From assembly GCF_030812995.1 (NCBI RefSeq), contig NZ_JAUSTT010000002.1, positions 62,001 to 126,000 of the forward strand: 64,000 nt of DNA, read 5' to 3'. This DNA comes from Bacillus chungangensis. GTDB lineage: Bacteria; Bacillota; Bacilli; Bacillales; Bacillaceae_C. Of the stretch, positions 30,331-39,761 are shown in pieces. Under the pieces are notes generated by a model. It did not search any database and had not been told where the DNA came from. It saw only the letters and a program-made list of their open reading frames with translations. Within the stretch, counting starts at the first letter, position 1. Every line of letters begins with the position of its first letter. A program made the position numbers and the translations under genes.

Positions 30331-30516
30331 GTGAGGTTTTTCTGGACGCTTTTCTGGACTTTCTTGCTTGTACAAATGGTTGCTTATGTTGGAGGTTCGA
30401 TGACAGGTGCACCATATGATTTTAATACAGCGGCTATACTAGGAGTAGCAGCAACAGTCCTAATTGTTCTTATATCTACTGTCATTCCTAATAAACCAAT
30501 TGAAGAAAATAAGTAA
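30331..30516 (+). CDS. yjzD: YjzD-like small membrane protein (DUF2929)
   Basis: A 61-residue protein with two membrane helices (FFWTLFWTFLLVQMVAYVG and AAILGVAATVLIVLISTVIP), matching YjzD in length, layout and position near med. The GTG start has GGGGTGA 7 bases upstream. A candidate promoter (TTGAAA-N16-TAAGAT) lies near 30053-30080. The end of the gene runs into an inverted repeat copy (stop TAA within AAGTAAAG). Function is unknown. Confidence 0.8.
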   Translation: MRFFWTLFWTFLLVQMVAYVGGSMTGAPYDFNTAAILGVAATVLIVLISTVIPNKPIEENK

Positions 30517-30795
30517 AGAAAAACTTCCACTTGTGGGGGTTTTTTCATTTATTCCACATTTAACTGGCGAGTCAAGATCCCACCTCAAAAATAAGAGAAA
30601 TCAGAAGTGCTAGGTAGGGGCAAATGTCCGATTGGTTCGGGCCGATAGGATAAGGAAAGCTTCTCGAATCATCTTGAATTAGCATCACCCGAAAAAAAAT
30701 GCTCTTCTTTCTTGATAACGCTTTCGTACTTAAGCTTTGTTCCACTTCTTATCAGTGAGGGATGAGAGCCCCCCACTTATGGAAGTTTTACTTAA
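30514..30795 (-). repeat. Dispersed repeat, copy 7, inverted and flanked by a second left end
   Basis: The full-length copy is in reverse orientation (30548-30795: starts TTTATTCCACATTTAACTG, ends GGAAGTTTTACTTAA). It is preceded by a stray left end in forward orientation (30514-30547, AAACTTCCACTTGTGGGGG). The stretch is thus bounded by inverted repeats of about 20 bp. The forward fragment may also act as the yjzD terminator. Confidence 0.85.
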
Positions 30796-30862
30796 TTTTT
30801 AGACGTGAACCTTGGAGTTTGAACACATTATCTCATTTGCTTTTATTTGGCTTCTTTTAACG

Positions 30863-30898
30863 AGAAAACACTCATGATTTTTATCATGAGTGTTTTTC
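30863..30898. terminator. Terminator downstream of clpB
   Basis: AAAACACTCATGAT and ATCATGAGTGTTTTT arms with loop TTTT, A and T tracts on both sides. It probably serves clpB on the minus strand. Confidence 0.88.
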
Positions 30899-30952
30899 AG
30901 GCAAGCTATATTCAATCATTCATTAGAAAACTATTTCTCATCCAGTCCGCTT

Positions 30953-33556
30953 TTATTCATAATGTATCGTAATTTCATTTCCTTCTACATCCAACTTAGC
31001 ATGCTGATGCGGCTTCACATCTCCTTTAATAATATCCTTTGCGATTTTTGTTTCTATTTGACGCTGAATATATCGTTTTAAAGGACGTGCGCCATAAACA
31101 GGATCATAGGCAGCATCTGCGATAAATTGCTGTGCCTCTTCTGACAATTGCAGCTGAATATGCTGCTCCTGCAATCTTAACTCCAATTCTTTCATAAACT
31201 TTGCAACAATGCCCTTCATATGCTGCATAGATAGCGGCTTAAACATCACAATATCATCAATTCGATTCAAAAATTCAGGTCGAAAAGATTTTCGTAATTG
31301 TCCAAGTACAAGCTCCTTCGTTGCTTCCGTGATTTCTTCATCGCCACTTTCCCGTTCAAGCAGGAAGGAAGACCCGATATTAGATGTCATGATAATGACA
31401 GTATTTTTAAAATCAACCTTCCGTCCTTGCGAATCAGTTATTTGACCATCATCTAATACTTGCAGGAGAAGATTAAATACTTCTGGATGAGCCTTTTCCA
31501 TTTCATCCAACAAAATGACCGCGTACGGTTTACGGCGAACAGCCTCTGTTAATTGTCCGCCCTCTTCATAGCCAACATAGCCAGGGGGTGCTCCAATCAA
31601 ACGCGAAACAGCATGCTTCTCCATGTATTCCGACATATCAATGCGGATCATATGTTCCTCACTATCAAATAAAGTTTGCGCTAGCGCTTTTGCTAACTCA
31701 GTTTTTCCCACTCCAGTTGGTCCGAGAAACACAAACGAACCAATTGGTCTATTAGGGTCTTTAATGCCGGCTCGTGCCCGCAATACCGCTTCACTGACAA
31801 GTTCGACAGCTTCTTCTTGACCAATTACACGTTCATGAAGAATACTTTCCAATCGAAGCAGCTTTTCCCGCTCTCCTTCTACTAATTTAGTAACGGGAAT
31901 CCCCGTCCAGCGTGCGACAATTTCAGCAATTTCTTCTTCTGTCACTTCTTCACGCACTAAACGATTTTCATCTTGTTGATGTGCTGTCATCATTTCTTCA
32001 AGGGCTTTCAGTTCTTTTTCAGCTGCTGGAATCTTCCCATGACGAAGCTCCGCTGCCTTGTTTAAATCATATTCATTTTCCGCTTCTTCCAGTTCTCTTC
32101 TCAACATGTCAAGCTGTTCACGTTTTGCTTGAATGCTTTGAATATCCGCTTTTTCAGACTCCCACTTCGCTTTCATTTCATTTGCAGCATCTTTTAAATC
32201 AGCTAGTTCTTTTTGGAGAATGTCCAATCTTTCTTTACTAACAGCATCGGACTCTTGCTTTAATGCTGCTTCCTCAATTTCTAATTGCATGACTCTTCGC
32301 GTTACCTCATCTAATTCACTCGGCATAGAATCAATTTCGACCCGAATCGTTGCACAAGCCTCATCAACAAGATCAATCGCCTTGTCTGGTAAAAATCTAT
32401 CCGTTATATAGCGATTAGATAGTGTTGCTGCTGCAACCAAGGCGCGATCATGGATGTTGACACCATGATGAATTTCAAACCTTTCCTTTAAGCCTCTTAA
32501 AATAGAAATCGTATCCTCTAACGTCGGCTCCTGTACGAGTACTTGTTGAAAGCGTCTTTCCAGCGCCGCATCTTTTTCTATATATTGGCGATATTCGTCC
32601 AGCGTAGTAGCGCCGATACAGTGAAGTTCCCCTCGAGCAAGCATAGGTTTTAACATATTGCCAGCATCCATTGCCCCCTCTGTTTTACCAGCACCAACAA
32701 TCATATGTAATTCATCAATAAAGAGGAGAATTCTGCCGTCGCTATTTTTTACTTCATTTAAAACTGCCTTCAATCGTTCTTCAAATTCGCCTCTAAATTT
32801 AGCACCTGCTACTAATGCTCCGATATCTAGTGAAAAAATCGTTTTATCTTTTAGCCCTTCTGGAACATCTTTGCGAACAATCCGCTGTGCCAACCCTTCT
32901 ACTATCGCAGTTTTCCCAACACCAGGCTCTCCAATAATAACGGGGTTATTCTTCGTTTTTCGTGATAAGATTCTAATAACGTGACGAATCTCAGTATCGC
33001 GGCCAATAACAGGATCTACTTTTCCAGCCTTCACTTCAGCTACTAAGTCTCTGCCATATTTCTTTAATACTTCGTAAGTTGCTTCTGGATTTTGTGTCGT
33101 CACTTTGTTGTTCCCCCTTATCGCCATTACTTCTTTTCGGATTTTGGCGCTCGTAATGTCATGTTGCTGCAAAAATTGAGTTATTTCATGCTGATTTTGC
33201 TCCATCAAAGCTAGTATCAAGTGTTCAACAGACAAATATTCATCTTCCAATGCAGCTTTTTCTTTTTCAGCTGCAGTCAATAATTGTTGAAGCGACGGAG
33301 ATACATATTGTCCACTTCCTTGCTGATTTCCAAAAACCTGAGGCTTTTTTTCAAGCATATGATTGATGACAGGCAGCAGCGAAGTTTTTTCTAAACCTAA
33401 ACGTTTGTAGACAGTTTGAAGAAGACTATCTGGCTTATCTATTAACACTTTCCAAAGGTGGGCAACATCAATTTCTTGATGATTTAATTGAGCTGCAAGC
33501 TGCTGTGCATGCATCATTCCTTCCTGCAATACCATTGTCATTTTATTGATGTCCAT
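30953..33556 (-). CDS. clpB: ATP-dependent chaperone ClpB
   Basis: Protein disaggregase of 867 residues. It has the N-terminal Clp repeat domain, AAA-1 with Walker [14 protein letters not shown] (about residue 200) and arginine-finger region ALERRFQQV, a long coiled-coil M-domain (about 400-525) and AAA-2 with Walker [15 protein letters not shown]. The M-domain length and absence of a ClpP-binding IGF loop separate it from ClpC/ClpE. I found no convincing CIRCE or CtsR site upstream. B. subtilis lacks clpB, but other bacilli carry it at this locus. It is monocistronic. Confidence 0.97.
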   Translation of the reverse strand: MDINKMTMVLQEGMMHAQQLAAQLNHQEIDVAHLWKVLIDKPDSLLQTVYKRLGLEKTSLLPVINHMLEKKPQVFGNQQGSGQYVSPSLQQLLTAAEKEKAALEDEYLSVEHLILALMEQNQHEITQFLQQHDITSAKIRKEVMAIRGNNKVTTQNPEATYEVLKKYGRDLVAEVKAGKVDPVIGRDTEIRHVIRILSRKTKNNPVIIGEPGVGKTAIVEGLAQRIVRKDVPEGLKDKTIFSLDIGALVAGAKFRGEFEERLKAVLNEVKNSDGRILLFIDELHMIVGAGKTEGAMDAGNMLKPMLARGELHCIGATTLDEYRQYIEKDAALERRFQQVLVQEPTLEDTISILRGLKERFEIHHGVNIHDRALVAAATLSNRYITDRFLPDKAIDLVDEACATIRVEIDSMPSELDEVTRRVMQLEIEEAALKQESDAVSKERLDILQKELADLKDAANEMKAKWESEKADIQSIQAKREQLDMLRRELEEAENEYDLNKAAELRHGKIPAAEKELKALEEMMTAHQQDENRLVREEVTEEEIAEIVARWTGIPVTKLVEGEREKLLRLESILHERVIGQEEAVELVSEAVLRARAGIKDPNRPIGSFVFLGPTGVGKTELAKALAQTLFDSEEHMIRIDMSEYMEKHAVSRLIGAPPGYVGYEEGGQLTEAVRRKPYAVILLDEMEKAHPEVFNLLLQVLDDGQITDSQGRKVDFKNTVIIMTSNIGSSFLLERESGDEEITEATKELVLGQLRKSFRPEFLNRIDDIVMFKPLSMQHMKGIVAKFMKELELRLQEQHIQLQLSEEAQQFIADAAYDPVYGARPLKRYIQRQIETKIAKDIIKGDVKPHQHAKLDVEGNEITIHYE

Positions 33557-33657
33557 AGAAACACCTTCCCTTATGTTTAGTTGTTGTTAAGATTGCTAGA
33601 TTGTGATGACAGGCTTCTTTTTATCATGTTATATTAGTTGATGGTACAAACATAAGA

Positions 33658-33925
33658 TAGAGTAAAACTTCCCTTAATGAAAAAGGAAAACTTTTTTCTT
33701 CGTGCGCTATATTTGCAAGAGAAGCTTTTCTTCTTCTACTCCTGTTAGCCTATAGGGGATCACAAAAGATTGCTATCTACATTAATGAAGGTGGACAAAG
33801 ATTGGCCGCAGCATTCTCAAAATAATCAGCACCCTTCATTTGTGAGCCAACATCCTGGATAATTTGCCATTATGTTTGAAAGCTTTTCTTATCCTGTCAA
33901 AACAAATCAATCGGACTTTTACTTT
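33658..33925 (+). repeat. Decayed dispersed repeat, copy 8
   Basis: Recognisable parts: AGTAAAACTTCCCTTAATGA, then CTTTTTTCTTCGTGCGCTAT, then GAAAGCTTTTCTTATCCTGT followed by AATCAATCGGACTTTTACTT. The terminal hairpins are lost. It fills the gap between clpB and uppP, which contains no gene. Confidence 0.6.
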
Positions 33926-34031
33926 TAGCAGTGAAAGGAAAATAGTGAGAGGTGAGAAAACACCTGCCTCCTACTAGCAACCTTTTACTTCTAAAACAAC
34001 TATGTCGGATAAAAGCTGGAGGTTATAGTGA

Positions 34032-34859
34032 ATGGATTTTGAATCTTTATATTTACTTTTAAAATATTTGTTTTTAGGGGTGCTTCAAGGTTTTACTGAG
34101 CCGATCCCGATTTCTTCGAGTGGACACGTAAAATTAGCTCAGTACTTTATGGGCTTAGAAATAGAAGGCCTAACCTTTGAGCTCCTTGTTAATACAGCGT
34201 CCTTGTTCGCTGTCCTTCTTATATACCGCTTAGATATTATGAGGCTAGCAAATGGCAGTATACGTTTCCTCCGTACACGAGAACCTGAAGATAAAAAAGA
34301 CTTTTACTTTGTCCTTTATCTTGTTATCGGAACTATTCCAGCTGGAGTAATTGGCGTCTTGTTTGGAGATTATATATCCGAGCATTTATCTTCGGTTAAG
34401 ACAATTGCCATTACATTATTAGTAACAGGAATCGCTTTATGGATGATTAGAAATTTGCGCGGCCGCAAACAAGATGGCGACTTACGTGTAAAGGATGCCA
34501 TCATTGTTGGTTTCGCCCAAGCCGTTGCTTTAATTCCTGGAATTAGCCGATCAGGTGCAACCATTGTTGCTTCTATGGCAAGAGGGATGAAACAGGAAAC
34601 TGCTCTTCGCTATTCCTTTCTTTTGTATATTCCTGTTAGTGTAGGCGGGATGATACTAAGCTTTAAGGATATCTTCCAAGATCCAAATCTTGGGACACTG
34701 GCTATTCCTTATACGGTTGCATTTATTAGCTCTTTTATCGCATCATATTTCTCCTTAAAATGGTTCATGAATGTTATGGCAAAAGGCAACTTGAAATATT
34801 TTGCTTATTATTGTTTTATTGTCGGTATATTAGTACTCGGATTATTGAATTGGCTATAA
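34032..34859 (+). CDS. uppP: Undecaprenyl-diphosphate phosphatase UppP/BacA
   Basis: Integral membrane phosphatase of 275 residues that recycles the cell-wall lipid carrier; overproduction gives bacitracin resistance. The two signature blocks are [16 protein letters not shown] and [19 protein letters not shown], with catalytic residues in these two loops. TGGAGG precedes the ATG by 9 bases. The isoform with PIS-SSGH is typical of Bacillaceae. The BceAB-like exporter elsewhere in the window acts on the same lipid cycle in related species. Confidence 0.95.
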   Translation: MDFESLYLLLKYLFLGVLQGFTEPIPISSSGHVKLAQYFMGLEIEGLTFELLVNTASLFAVLLIYRLDIMRLANGSIRFLRTREPEDKKDFYFVLYLVIGTIPAGVIGVLFGDYISEHLSSVKTIAITLLVTGIALWMIRNLRGRKQDGDLRVKDAIIVGFAQAVALIPGISRSGATIVASMARGMKQETALRYSFLLYIPVSVGGMILSFKDIFQDPNLGTLAIPYTVAFISSFIASYFSLKWFMNVMAKGNLKYFAYYCFIVGILVLGLLNWL

Positions 34860-34885
34860 GCCCTATAAAGAAGATTTTTCATTCA

Positions 34886-34914
34886 CCCTCCCTTCATTTA
34901 GCTTAAAGGGAGGG
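34886..34914. terminator. Hairpin between convergent uppP and yitW
   Basis: Perfect CCCTCCCTT and AAGGGAGGG arms around an 11-base loop. No strong T-run. Confidence 0.6.
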
Positions 34915-34960
34915 ATTATCATTACCGACATTATCTTTCGATAGAAGCTCTTTTATTCAC

Positions 34961-35269
34961 TTACCGAATACCAAGGGCGATTTTCGCGTAACGAGACATT
35001 CGATCTTTTGTCCATGGCGGATTCCAAACAATGCTCACTTCTGTTTCTTTTACTTCAGGAATATCACTTAAAGCAGCATTTACTTGGTCAACAATCACGC
35101 CAGCTAAAGGACAGCCCATTGAAGTTAAAGTCATAGTGACAACTGTTTTTCCATTTTCATCCATCTCTACATCATAAACAAGTCCCAAGTTGACGATGTC
35201 TATACCAAGTTCAGGATCAATGACTTGTTCTAAAGCGCCCATAATATTTTCTTTTAAATCTTCATCCAT
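34961..35269 (-). CDS. yitW: Iron-sulfur cluster assembly factor YitW (DUF59/MIP18 family)
   Basis: A 102-residue DUF59 protein with ALEQVIDPELGIDIVNLGLVYDV and MTLTSMGCPLAGVIVDQV, whose conserved Cys probably takes part in cluster transfer. The C-terminal WNPPWTKDRMSRYAKIALG is typical of the SufT/PaaD-like branch. Length and sequence match B. subtilis YitW. It lies opposite yitU. The 340-base gap upstream contains no gene. Confidence 0.9.
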   Translation of the reverse strand: MDEDLKENIMGALEQVIDPELGIDIVNLGLVYDVEMDENGKTVVTMTLTSMGCPLAGVIVDQVNAALSDIPEVKETEVSIVWNPPWTKDRMSRYAKIALGIR

Positions 35270-35609
35270 TTGTTTATCCCGTCCTTTTTTATTATATTTT
35301 AGTTTATTGGAATGGGTTTAGCCCCCATTTAATCTGGTGAAGTTGCTTCCCCAGCTGATTCCTTTCGTTTTTATTGTTCCTTAGTTACTTGCTCTCTTTT
35401 ATCATACCAAAGAGGATAAAGATGTTGTCAACTGTTTGCACACGTGAACCTATATATAGCTATTTGGCAAATGCCATTTGCTTGATCCGCTTTTAGTTTA
35501 GTAAGATCATCAATAGAAAGATTATTTAATTTTTTCATCAAGGAATTCGCACATTGTATAAAGATATAGACTTCTTAAGACGTTTTGAAAGCAGAGAAGG
35601 AGAGATGAC

Positions 35610-36422
35610 ATGACAAAGAAACATTTAATTGCGTTAGATTTAGACGGTACGTTATTAACTGATGAAAAAAAGATTTCAGAGAAAACAAAAACTACCTTGC
35701 AGAAAGCGAAACAGGCTGGCCATATTATCATGATTGCTACTGGCAGGCCTTATCGTGCAAGTGAGATGTATTATCGTGAACTTAGTCTTAATACACCGAT
35801 AGTCAATTTTAACGGCGCTTTTGTTCATCACCCTATTGATTCTGATTGGGGATTTTATCATGAACCGTTATCTTTAAAGGTTGCCCGCGATATTGTAGAA
35901 GCATGCCAGGAATTTGATTTTTATAATATTGTCGCCGAAGTAATGGACGACGTTTACTTCCATTATCATGATGAAAAACTACTAGATGTATTCAAAATAG
36001 GTCTGCCGAAATTTACATCAGGTGATTTACGTCAATATTTGGAAGATAATCCTACCTCTATGCTTATTCATGCAAATGAAGAGCACGTGCCTGCTATACG
36101 CCGCCATTTAAGTGATGTTCACGCAGAAGTAATAGATCACCGCCGTTGGGCAGCTCCTTGGCATGTCATTGAAATTGTTCGCCACGGTTTAAATAAAGCG
36201 GTTGGTATTAAAAAAGTGGCAGAATACTACCAAATTCCTAAAGAGAACATTATCGCTTTTGGAGACGAAGACAATGATTTGGAAATGATTGAATTTGCAG
36301 GGATAGGCGTTGCCATGGGAAACGGCATTAAAGAACTAAAAAATATCGCTAATGAAGTGACGCTAACAAATGAAGAGGATGGAATTAGTGTATTTCTTGA
36401 AGAGCGGTTGAAACTGAAGTAA
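35610..36422 (+). CDS. yitU: HAD-superfamily Cof-type phosphatase YitU
   Basis: Phosphatase of 270 residues. HAD motif I is ALDLDGTLLTD, motif II is in IMIATGRPY, and motifs III/IV are GLNKAVGIKKVAEYY and FGDEDNDLEMIEFAGIGVAMGN. Cof-type cap between motifs. B. subtilis YitU is one of the phosphatases that dephosphorylate the riboflavin precursor 5-amino-6-(5-phosphoribitylamino)uracil. GAAGGAG precedes the ATG. It ends at a terminator, which marks the boundary of the accessory region to the right. Confidence 0.92.
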   Translation: MTKKHLIALDLDGTLLTDEKKISEKTKTTLQKAKQAGHIIMIATGRPYRASEMYYRELSLNTPIVNFNGAFVHHPIDSDWGFYHEPLSLKVARDIVEACQEFDFYNIVAEVMDDVYFHYHDEKLLDVFKIGLPKFTSGDLRQYLEDNPTSMLIHANEEHVPAIRRHLSDVHAEVIDHRRWAAPWHVIEIVRHGLNKAVGIKKVAEYYQIPKENIIAFGDEDNDLEMIEFAGIGVAMGNGIKELKNIANEVTLTNEEDGISVFLEERLKLK

Positions 36423-36468
36423 GCTGATAATCCAATGATTCCATCTGAAAATTCCTAAAAAATAAAAG

Positions 36469-36503
36469 TAAAACGGGCGGTTTAAGCCGCCTGTTTTATT
36501 TTT
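36469..36503 (+). terminator. yitU terminator
   Basis: AAAACGGGCGG and CCGCCTGTTTT arms with loop TTTAAG, followed by ATTTTT. Confidence 0.88.
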
Positions 36504-36569
36504 CGATAGTTTGTTACGTAAGATTGAAATAAAGACACTCATTCATTTCTTAAGGAGTTTTATATGCTT

Positions 36570-37172
36570 TTAAAAATAAAACACATTAAGCATACCATGA
36601 AATAAACTTGCGGGAATGACACTTTTTGATTTATCTCGAAGCCAACTAATAATAAAAGAAAAAAGAAATAATTGCCCACAATATAACGTTGTGTTAACAA
36701 AAATATCATTTGAATATCTATATAAAATAGCTACTGGAATATGCCAAATAGACCATAGCAGAGCAGTAATAAAATAAGCTTTCACCCTGCTTATTTTATT
36801 CAATTCAGTTCGTAAGAAACCACGCCAGGCAACTTCTTCTACTAATGCTGACAGTGTTGAGATGGTTAGACCTATCAATATCATGATAAAAAATTGTTCC
36901 ATTGTCCAATTCAAGTGAAATGAAAGGAAAACTGGTATAATGATTGCAATGAAATACCAACGGAATTGTCCAATTGAAACCCCTAGCGTTGGGATTATTT
37001 TTTCCTTATAAATTACTTTTTGTACTAAAACAACAGAGAGAAAAGGAATCGCCATTGCAAAACCTAAAAATTTTTGTGGATTATTCATAAAAGCAATCAA
37101 AATATGGAACCCCAAAGTTAAACCAAATGTGATTCCAATAAATAGAATTACTTTTTTAACGTTGACTTTCAT
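36570..37172 (-). CDS. CPBP-family intramembrane protease (possible immunity protein)
   Basis: Membrane protein of 200 residues with about six helices. The CPBP/Abi motifs are present: SALVEEVAWRGFLRTEL (EExxxR) and LLWSIWHIPVAIL, with a final His in PASLFHGMLNVFYF. Such glutamic proteases often sit in bacteriocin clusters, where they process peptides or protect the producer. Here it is the last gene of the run of small secreted/membrane proteins downstream of a Rap/Phr pair. It is distinct from the three 270-285-residue CPBP paralogues at 46-51 kb. Confidence 0.88.
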   Translation of the reverse strand: MKVNVKKVILFIGITFGLTLGFHILIAFMNNPQKFLGFAMAIPFLSVVLVQKVIYKEKIIPTLGVSIGQFRWYFIAIIIPVFLSFHLNWTMEQFFIMILIGLTISTLSALVEEVAWRGFLRTELNKISRVKAYFITALLWSIWHIPVAILYRYSNDIFVNTTLYCGQLFLFSFIISWLRDKSKSVIPASLFHGMLNVFYF

Positions 37173-37406
37173 TATACACCGCCTTTTTAATACTCAGCCT
37201 AATGAATCATTTCTCTCAAAACCTCTCCTTTTCATAAGTATAACGGAATAATCTGTTTTTAAAATATTTTTAACCAAAAATGAAGGAAAGAATATTAAAA
37301 TGATCGATCTTTTTTCTCTATAAACATCGCTGCCATTTTTAACAAAGCTTGATGATTACTCAATGACAGCAAGTAGTGAATCATTTGTTAATTTTTATAA
37401 ATATTA

Positions 37407-37431
37407 AAGGACTCCTTATTAGGAAGTCCTT
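37407..37431 (-). terminator. Terminator of a small membrane protein gene
   Basis: AAGGACTTCC and GGAGTCCTTT arms on the minus strand, loop TAATAA, then AT-rich sequence. Confidence 0.55.
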
Positions 37432-37495
37432 GTTCAATACAGAAATCATCTTCTTTGTGCAGCCTAGTCTTTTATAGAATGTCCTTTACATTTTC

Positions 37496-37669
37496 CTATT
37501 TTTTTGTGTGATTGAACTTACTAGCTAAAACAATATTAAAAACACCGAAAATGATGGTTAATATCATAATAGCTATAAAAATCTTTTCTGCTGGTAGCAG
37601 AAAGTACACAATCATTAAAGCAGCCACATATATTACATACCCAATATTAAATATCTTCCTGAAATTCAT
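37496..37669 (-). CDS. Small two-helix membrane protein
   Basis: A 57-residue protein, two helices (IGYVIYVAALMIVYFLLP and IFIAIMILTIIFGVFNIVLA) and a basic tail KFNHTKK. The ATG at 37669 has AAAGGGGAAA about 10 bases upstream. I do not recognise the family. Small two-helix proteins of this sort are common as bacteriocin immunity proteins, but nothing in the sequence proves that here. Confidence 0.55.
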   Translation of the reverse strand: MNFRKIFNIGYVIYVAALMIVYFLLPAEKIFIAIMILTIIFGVFNIVLASKFNHTKK

Positions 37670-37818
37670 GATAGCATTTCCCCTTTGATGTTTTATCATT
37701 ACCTAAGTGGCGGACAGTTCAAGAAGTTGGTATTGGAAATCTTACAGCATTGCTTGTTTCATCTGACAAAAGAGTTTCTAGAGCAGTACCGATTCTATAA
37801 CTAAAGTAACACTTCACT

Positions 37819-38022
37819 TTATGTTGACATCTTTATAAGAATTATACTGCCTGCCCAAAGAAAATATGCAACTTGAGTTAAATAATACATTGTAAATTCA
37901 ACTTTGGTAAGTTTCCTTTCTCGTCTAATTTTTCTTAGCTTCCAATAATAAAAAAATGAACATAGGACTAGAAGCAATACAGAAACTTCATGTGTGCTTT
38001 CTAATATACTAATAGCAATGAT
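37819..38022 (-). CDS. Possible small membrane protein without a standard start codon
   Basis: An open frame of about 67 codons encoding ...ILESTHEVSVLLLVLCSFFYYWKLRKIRRERK... then MYYLTQVAYFLWAGSIILIKMST. The pattern of helix, basic loop, helix is coding-like. The only in-frame start near a ribosome binding site (GGGAG) is ATC/ATT at 38022-38017. Either a rare start is used or the gene has lost its start. It lies between the secreted peptide gene and another small membrane protein gene. Confidence 0.35.
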   Translation of the reverse strand: MIAISILESTHEVSVLLLVLCSFFYYWKLRKIRRERKLTKVEFTMYYLTQVAYFLWAGSIILIKMST

Positions 38023-38199
38023 TACTCAACTCCCTCATTTTGATTGATTATTCTAAGAGAACCATTAGGAATAAATATTATAGAACCGAAAAGAATCCCT
38101 TAGAGCATTATTACTAAAGATGCAAAAAGAGATTCTTTTCTTTTTTATCCATACTTAAGTTTGTTCTGAGCGTTACTGATGAAGTTCAATGTAAGTATT

Positions 38200-38676
38200 T
38201 TATTCCACAGGCGTAGCTCCACAGGTTAAAGAAAAAATAAATATAGATATAGGTTTAATAGCAATACCTGCAAGTGCTAGAACTCCTGCTGCTGCAATCC
38301 ATTGTTTGTTCTTCACGTACTCTAAAAATTCATCTAACGCGTCGCCCGCTATCCCAACGGCCTGAGACCAGCATCTTTTAAAAGCATTGCTATAGATAGT
38401 AAATGAACTCTGATCATTCATATACTCAACAACTGCCACAATACCTTCTTTTTCATTTTCACTATATGGTGAATTATTCAACGCCTGCTCATCAATAACG
38501 TAAAGTCCAGTGGACTCATCTGTAACTGCAATTTCTGTGAAAATGTACGCTAGTTCCTTTGCCATCGCTACTATTTGTTCAGATGTAGCAACATTTTCTT
38601 GTTCATTATTAGCAGCTGCGGCCGAAGCAAGGATTGGGGTGAACACTACTGTAAAAATCATCATCCAAGACATCAT
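38200..38676 (-). CDS. Secreted peptide precursor with hydrophobic two-Cys C-terminus (bacteriocin-like)
   Basis: A protein of 158 residues. An N-terminal signal peptide (MMSWMMIFTVVFTPILASAAA, split here as MMSWMMIFTVVF plus TPILASAAA) is followed by an acidic helical region. The C-terminal third contains a Cys in FKRCWSQAVGIAGDAL, a hydrophobic stretch (WIAAAGVLALAGIAI, then SIFIFSL), and a second Cys in LTCGATPVE. This is the layout of SdpC-like toxin precursors: long pro-region, hydrophobic mature peptide, one disulfide. I see no real sequence match to SdpC. AAGGT precedes the start. Toxin function is an inference. Confidence 0.55.
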   Translation of the reverse strand: MMSWMMIFTVVFTPILASAAAANNEQENVATSEQIVAMAKELAYIFTEIAVTDESTGLYVIDEQALNNSPYSENEKEGIVAVVEYMNDQSSFTIYSNAFKRCWSQAVGIAGDALDEFLEYVKNKQWIAAAGVLALAGIAIKPISIFIFSLTCGATPVE

Positions 38677-38726
38677 TTTACCTTGAAAAAAATAGAGGCT
38701 TTACTGATTGATTTCTCGATAACGAT

Positions 38727-38765
38727 AAAGCCCCATAGCTTCTGTAATCAGAAGTAATGGGGCTT
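38727..38765. terminator. Terminator between small genes of the accessory cluster
   Basis: Arms AAGCCCCAT and ATGGGGCTT with inner CTTCTG/CAGAAG. It follows the 55-residue protein gene and precedes the secreted peptide gene on the minus strand. Confidence 0.8.
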
Positions 38766-38770
38766 CATTA

Positions 38771-38938
38771 TTATTTATTTTTTTGCGCGATCAGCATCAA
38801 ACAATAAAGCAAGAATAATAAAGCGTATATCATCATATACATTTTAGAGAATTTAATCTTTTTAGAATAGTATATAAACAAATATACTAAAGTTACGATC
38901 ATTAAAAATACTGAATATAGGCTAACCAAGTTATACAT
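38771..38938 (-). CDS. 55-residue two-helix membrane protein
   Basis: ATG-initiated open frame MYNLVSLYSVFLMIVTLVYL ... KKIKFSK ... MMIYALLFLLYCLMLIAQKNK: two helices joined by a short lysine-rich loop. It is too short for routine gene callers, but its composition is clearly that of a membrane protein. The ribosome binding site is weak (AAGTGGG). It follows the broken secreted-protein gene and ends at a terminator, so it may be an orphan immunity-type protein. Confidence 0.5.
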   Translation of the reverse strand: MYNLVSLYSVFLMIVTLVYLFIYYSKKIKFSKMYMMIYALLFLLYCLMLIAQKNK

Positions 38939-38986
38939 TTAAAAACCCACTTCATCTAGATTTAACTGTATATATTAATGCCCAAG

Positions 38987-39478
38987 TCATATCCAAAATA
39001 ACGCCTTTGCCATTATTCTTTGACTCCATGTCTTCTGCAAGTTTTCCAGATATGCAGAAGTAATACCTGTGACACTGCCCAACTGCGGAATCCAAAATAA
39101 GGCAGCTGTTATCAGTCCTGCATCCACTGATGCACTTCGTAATTGAGAAATCGCATCTTTAGCTTGTTGATTATTATACGTAGCTCTTATACCCCACCAA
39201 AAAGTTTCTGATGTATACCCCTTGCTGTAAGTAGTAAATGTAGTGTCAGTTATAGACAAATCATCATTAACTAAAGCCTCTCCATTTGCTACTTTCTTAT
39301 TAATTTCTTTGAAGGATTTCTCTAAAAGTTGTACTTCATTTCGAATATATACATCTTGTGGGATATTTTTGTCTATATATAAAAAACCTTGATTGTCCTT
39401 ATGAACATAAGGCGCTACTTCTAAAACTAATGGATACTGTTTATTTCTTATGCGTGTTCTAATGATGTAAATTGATAA
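38987..39478 (-). pseudogene. Remnant of a secreted bacteriocin-like protein gene (no start or signal peptide)
   Basis: An uninterrupted frame of about 163 codons reading NKQYPLVLEVAPYVHKDNQG ... SETFWWGIRATYNNQQAKDA ... LITAALFWIPQLGSVTGITSAY. The frame has no usable start; a stop (TAA) lies just upstream. A perfect AAAGGAGGAG site is further upstream, followed by a different frame that stops after about 20 codons. So the 5' end with a signal peptide appears deleted or frameshifted. The WWG-containing C-terminal half recalls large secreted bacteriocins of Geobacillus-type bacilli, which is recollection, not proof. Confidence 0.5.
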
Positions 39479-39723
39479 AAATTAATTTAATATACCACGT
39501 ATTTTTTAGGCTACATCCCAAAACTCCTCCTTTGTTACACATTCCAATACTTCGCTAGTCTATGATGTTCCCATTATCATGCTGTCAAACATTCCAATGA
39601 GAAAGTATTATAAGTTAGACCTAATTATTAGACAATAACCGACATTATATAACGTTTTATCTTATTGATTTAGGTATATTAGTTCATTGCATTCAAAAAA
39701 CTGAATGATTGATCTCTAAAATA

Positions 39724-39754
39724 GAAAATGACTTCGTTTACCGAAGTCATTTTC
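39724..39754 (-). terminator. Terminator after phr
   Basis: AAAATGACTTCG and CGAAGTCATTTT arms with loop TTTAC, 8 bases beyond the phr stop codon. Confidence 0.88.
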
Positions 39755-39761
39755 TTACTAA

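Noticed and set aside
30953-33556. Several plus-strand open frames of 60-110 codons opposite clpB
   Set aside because: They are antisense shadows of the well-conserved ClpB coding sequence and have no ribosome binding sites or recognisable products.
33557-33660. CIRCE or CtsR operator upstream of clpB
   Set aside because: Neither the TTAGCACTC-N9-GAGTGCTAA palindrome nor GGTCAAA heptads could be seen.
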